A DNA stretch of 64,000 nt, from NCBI GenBank assembly GCA_963826055.1, contig CAWGVO010000017.1, forward strand, positions 333,564 through 397,563, read 5' to 3'. The notes under the pieces are model-generated. The model saw only the letters and a program-made list of their open reading frames with translations, had not been told where the DNA came from and made no database searches. The translations under genes were made by a program, and so were the position numbers. Every line of letters starts with the position of its first letter. The stretch's first letter is position 1. This document shows positions 61,602 to 64,000 of the stretch, one piece after another. The DNA is from JBBDMC01 sp963826055. GTDB taxonomy: Bacteria > Pseudomonadota > Alphaproteobacteria > Rhizobiales > Kaistiaceae.

Positions 61602-63437
61602 TGGCGGGCGGGGCGACGCGGCGGGTGGCGCCGGCGGTCGCGGTTCCGGCCGCGCCTTCCTCGACGTGGAGCAATCGCTGACCGGCCGGCGCTGGGTGGA
61701 GCGCCTCGATTCCACTGGGCGCCGCGACCGCCCTCGCCATCGCCCAGCGCCATTCCGTGCCCGACATCGTCGCCCGCGTGCTCGCGGGCCGCGGCGTTGG
61801 CGCGGACGAGGTGCCGTCGTTTCTCGACCCGACGCTGAAGGCGTTGCTCCCCGATCCCTCGCGGCTGACCGATATGGACGCCGCCGCGGCGCGCATGGCG
61901 GACGCGATCATTCGCGGTGAGCCGATTGCCGTCTTCGGCGACTACGACGTCGACGGGGCGACCTCCGCCGCGCTGCTGGCGCGTTTCCTGCGCCACCAGG
62001 GGTGCGACCCGCGCATCTATATTCCCGACCGACTGTTCGAGGGCTATGGACCCAACGTCGAGGCGATGCGGGCGCTGGCGGCGGCCGGCACCAGGCTGGT
62101 TGATCGCGGTCGACTGCGGCTCGACCAGCTTCGAGGCGCTGGCGGTGGCCGGCGAGATCGGCCTCGACGTTGTCGTCATCGACCACCACGAGGTTGGCGC
62201 CGAGCTGCCGGCCGCTGCCGCCGTCGTCAATCCCAATCGCCAGGACGACCTCTCCGGTCTTGGCCATCTGGCGGCGGTCGGGGTCACGTTTCTGTCGGTG
62301 ATCGCCGTGAACCGGGCCCTGCGCGCGCGCGGCTGGTACGGCGTGGCGCGGCCGGAGCCCGACCTTCTCCAGTGGCTCGACCTCGTGGCGCTCGGGCACC
62401 GTGTGCGACGTGGTGCCTCTCGTTGGCCTCAATCGCGCGTTCGTTGCCAAGGGTCTGGTCACGCTTGCCCGCCGCGGCAACCGCGGGATCGCGGCGCTCG
62501 CCGACGTTGCCCGCCTCGGCGGGCCGCCAATGCCGTACCACCTCGGCTATCTCCTCGGTCCGCGCATCAACGCCGGTGGCCGCATCGGCGATGCGGCGCT
62601 GGGCGCCCGGCTGCTGGTCAGCGACGACGCCGGAAGAATGCGCCCGCATCGCCGCCGAGCTCGACCGGCTCAATCAGGAGCGGCAGGCGATGGAGACGGC
62701 CATCCTCGAGGAAGCCACGGCGGAGGCCGATGCCGAGGTCGCCACCGGCGAGGGGCCGGCGGTGATCGTCACCGCCAGCGACCGTTCGCACCCGGGGGTG
62801 GTCGGGCTGGTGGCGGCGCGGCTCAAGGAGCGCTTCCGCCGGCCGGCGATCGCCATCGCCTTCCAGCCGAACGGGCTCGGTGCCGGCTCGGGCCGCTCGA
62901 TCGTTGGCGTCGATCTCGGCCATGCGGTGAGGACCGCGGTCGAGCGCGGCATTCTCGTCAAGGGCGGTGGCCACGCCATGGCGGCGGGGCTCACCATCGA
63001 GCGCTCCCGTCTCGGGGAACTCAGGGCGTTTCTGGAGGATTTTCTGGGCGCCAAGGTCCGGGCGGCGGGCGAGGGCGGGCGCCTGCTGATCGACGCGGCG
63101 CTCGGCGCGCGCGGCGCCAGCGTCGAGCTGATCGAGATGGTCGAAAGGGCCGGTCCATTCGGCTCCGGGCACCCGGAGCCGGTGTTCGCCTTCCCCAACC
63201 ACCAGATCGCCTTCGCCGATACCGTCGGCAACGGCCACATCCGCCTGACGCTTGCCGGCGGCGATGGCACGACCGTCAGGGCGGTCAACTTCCGCGGCGC
63301 GGGCTCTGCCCTCGGCGAGGCGTTGCTTGCCCGGCGCGGCCGGCCGCTGCACGTCGCCGGTACGCTTGTCGATCGACCAGTGGCAGGGCAACCGCCGCCC
63401 CAATCTGCGTATCATCGACGCCGCCGACCCTGCCTGA
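61601..63437 (+). CDS. recJ: Single-stranded-DNA-specific exonuclease RecJ, about six frameshifts
   Basis: About 610 residues when joined. The N-terminal part reads FLDVEQSLTGRRW; DHH phosphoesterase motifs AVFGDYDVDGATSAALLARFLR and VVVIDHHEVG, then LGPRINAGGRIGDAALGARLLV, and the DHHA1 part GGGHAMAAGLTIE and SGHPEPVFAFPN follow. The last part NRRPNLRIIDAADPA ends at 63435-63437. Breaks near 61650, 61715, 62103, 62395, 62635 and 63370. Digests 5' single strands in recombination and mismatch repair. Confidence 0.92.
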
Positions 63438-63548
63438 CCTCGTTTCTTGCGGGCAATCGTCCCGGCGCGAAGGTCCTCGCGTCGCCCAAGCGATCTTCTA
63501 TGATAGCCGCGGGAGCGAGACCGCCGGCGGCGGGTCAAGGGGCGACAT

Positions 63549-64000
63549 ATGCTCAAATCGATCGATCCGGTCCTCAACGCTGATGTCCTCCACGCCCTGC
63601 GCTCGATGGGCCACGGCGATGACCTCGTCATCTGCGACACGAATTTCCCCGCCGACACGGTCGCTCGCCAGACCATGCTCGGTCGGCCGCTCCGCATGGA
63701 CAACGTTACGGCCGGTCGCGCGGCGCGCGCGATCCTGTCGGTAATGCCACTCGATACGTTCGTCGATCACCCGGCGCTGCGGATGGAGGTCGTCGGCCGG
63801 CCGGAAGAGATCCCGCCGGTGCAGGCGGAAGTCCAGGCCGAGATCGACAGGGCCGAAGGGCGTTCCTTGCCGATGGGGTCGATCGACCGGTTTGCGTTCT
63901 ACGATCTGGCGAAGAAGGCCTATTGCGTGGTGCAAACCGGCGAGCGCCGCTTTTACGGCGATTTCCTCTTCAAGAAGGGTGTGATCGAGCCGGATGCCGC
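63549..64000 (+). CDS. RbsD/FucU family mutarotase, 3' end outside the window
   Basis: 150 residues visible: MLKSIDPVLNADVLHALRSMGHGDDLVICDTNFPA with the family histidine of the MGHGD motif, DTFVDHPALRMEVVGRP, FYDLAKKAYCVVQTGERRFYGDFLFKKGV. This is the FucU subgroup, which interconverts sugar anomers. It follows recJ by 111 non-coding bases. The frame is open to the window edge. Confidence 0.88.
   Translation, partial: MLKSIDPVLNADVLHALRSMGHGDDLVICDTNFPADTVARQTMLGRPLRMDNVTAGRAARAILSVMPLDTFVDHPALRMEVVGRPEEIPPVQAEVQAEIDRAEGRSLPMGSIDRFAFYDLAKKAYCVVQTGERRFYGDFLFKKGVIEPDA

Overview
The window looks like a chromosomal segment of a GC-rich alphaproteobacterium, most likely Hyphomicrobiales or Rhodospirillales. 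The gene-order evidence is plsX-fabH-ihfA-merR at the left end; ctaA beside a DUF2842 gene; argC, speB, rpsI and rplM together; a metZ-type sulfhydrylase near a CoA-binding protein; and alaC-hom-glpX-recJ at the right end. A class I PHA synthase, an Omp25/31-type porin and a two-gene DrrA/DrrB-like exporter fit the same picture.

Layout. 1-2261: lipid synthesis (plsX end, fabH), IHF alpha and a MerR regulator. 2277-33778: about 31 kb of accessory catabolic and transport genes, followed by tRNA-Pro(GGG) at 33.9 kb. This block holds a branched-chain amino acid type ABC operon (liv), a TAXI-TRAP transporter with a divergent IclR regulator, a DMT exporter, a TctCBA importer with an SDR and a MmgE/PrpD protein, and a minus-strand seven-gene operon (iron-sulfur subunit, two membrane anchors, flavoprotein, two class I fumarase/tartrate dehydratase subunits, a degenerate Asp/Glu racemase). 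It continues with a LysR regulator, a biotin carboxyltransferase plus BCCP plus gamma-glutamyltransferase-like operon, and an M24 peptidase / NMT1-type ABC transporter / PPC-domain protein / HpcH aldolase operon. 34-41 kb: small secreted proteins and a short exopolysaccharide cluster (sugar-phosphate transferase, glycosyltransferase, Wza-like and Wzc-like proteins). 41-64 kb: conserved chromosomal genes.

How the accessory genes may work together (inference): an organic acid is imported, its succinyl-like part is oxidised to the quinone pool by the SdhBCDA-like complex and hydrated by the fumarase-like pair. It could then be processed by the SDR, MmgE/PrpD, carboxyltransferase/BCCP and HpcH aldolase. 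The substrate is unknown. Several enzymes in the block lack a textbook catalytic residue (SDR tyrosine, racemase cysteines, FAD-linking histidine), which points to unusual chemistry or diverged subfamilies.

Quality warning: fabH, the DUF2842 gene and most genes from 48 to 63.4 kb carry single-base frameshifts, at least one of them in a C run, while nearly all genes between 1.3 and 41 kb are intact. Housekeeping genes (fabH, recJ, glpX, metZ) are among those broken, so sequencing or consensus error is more likely than decay. Coordinates for those genes are given as whole spans across the frameshifts.
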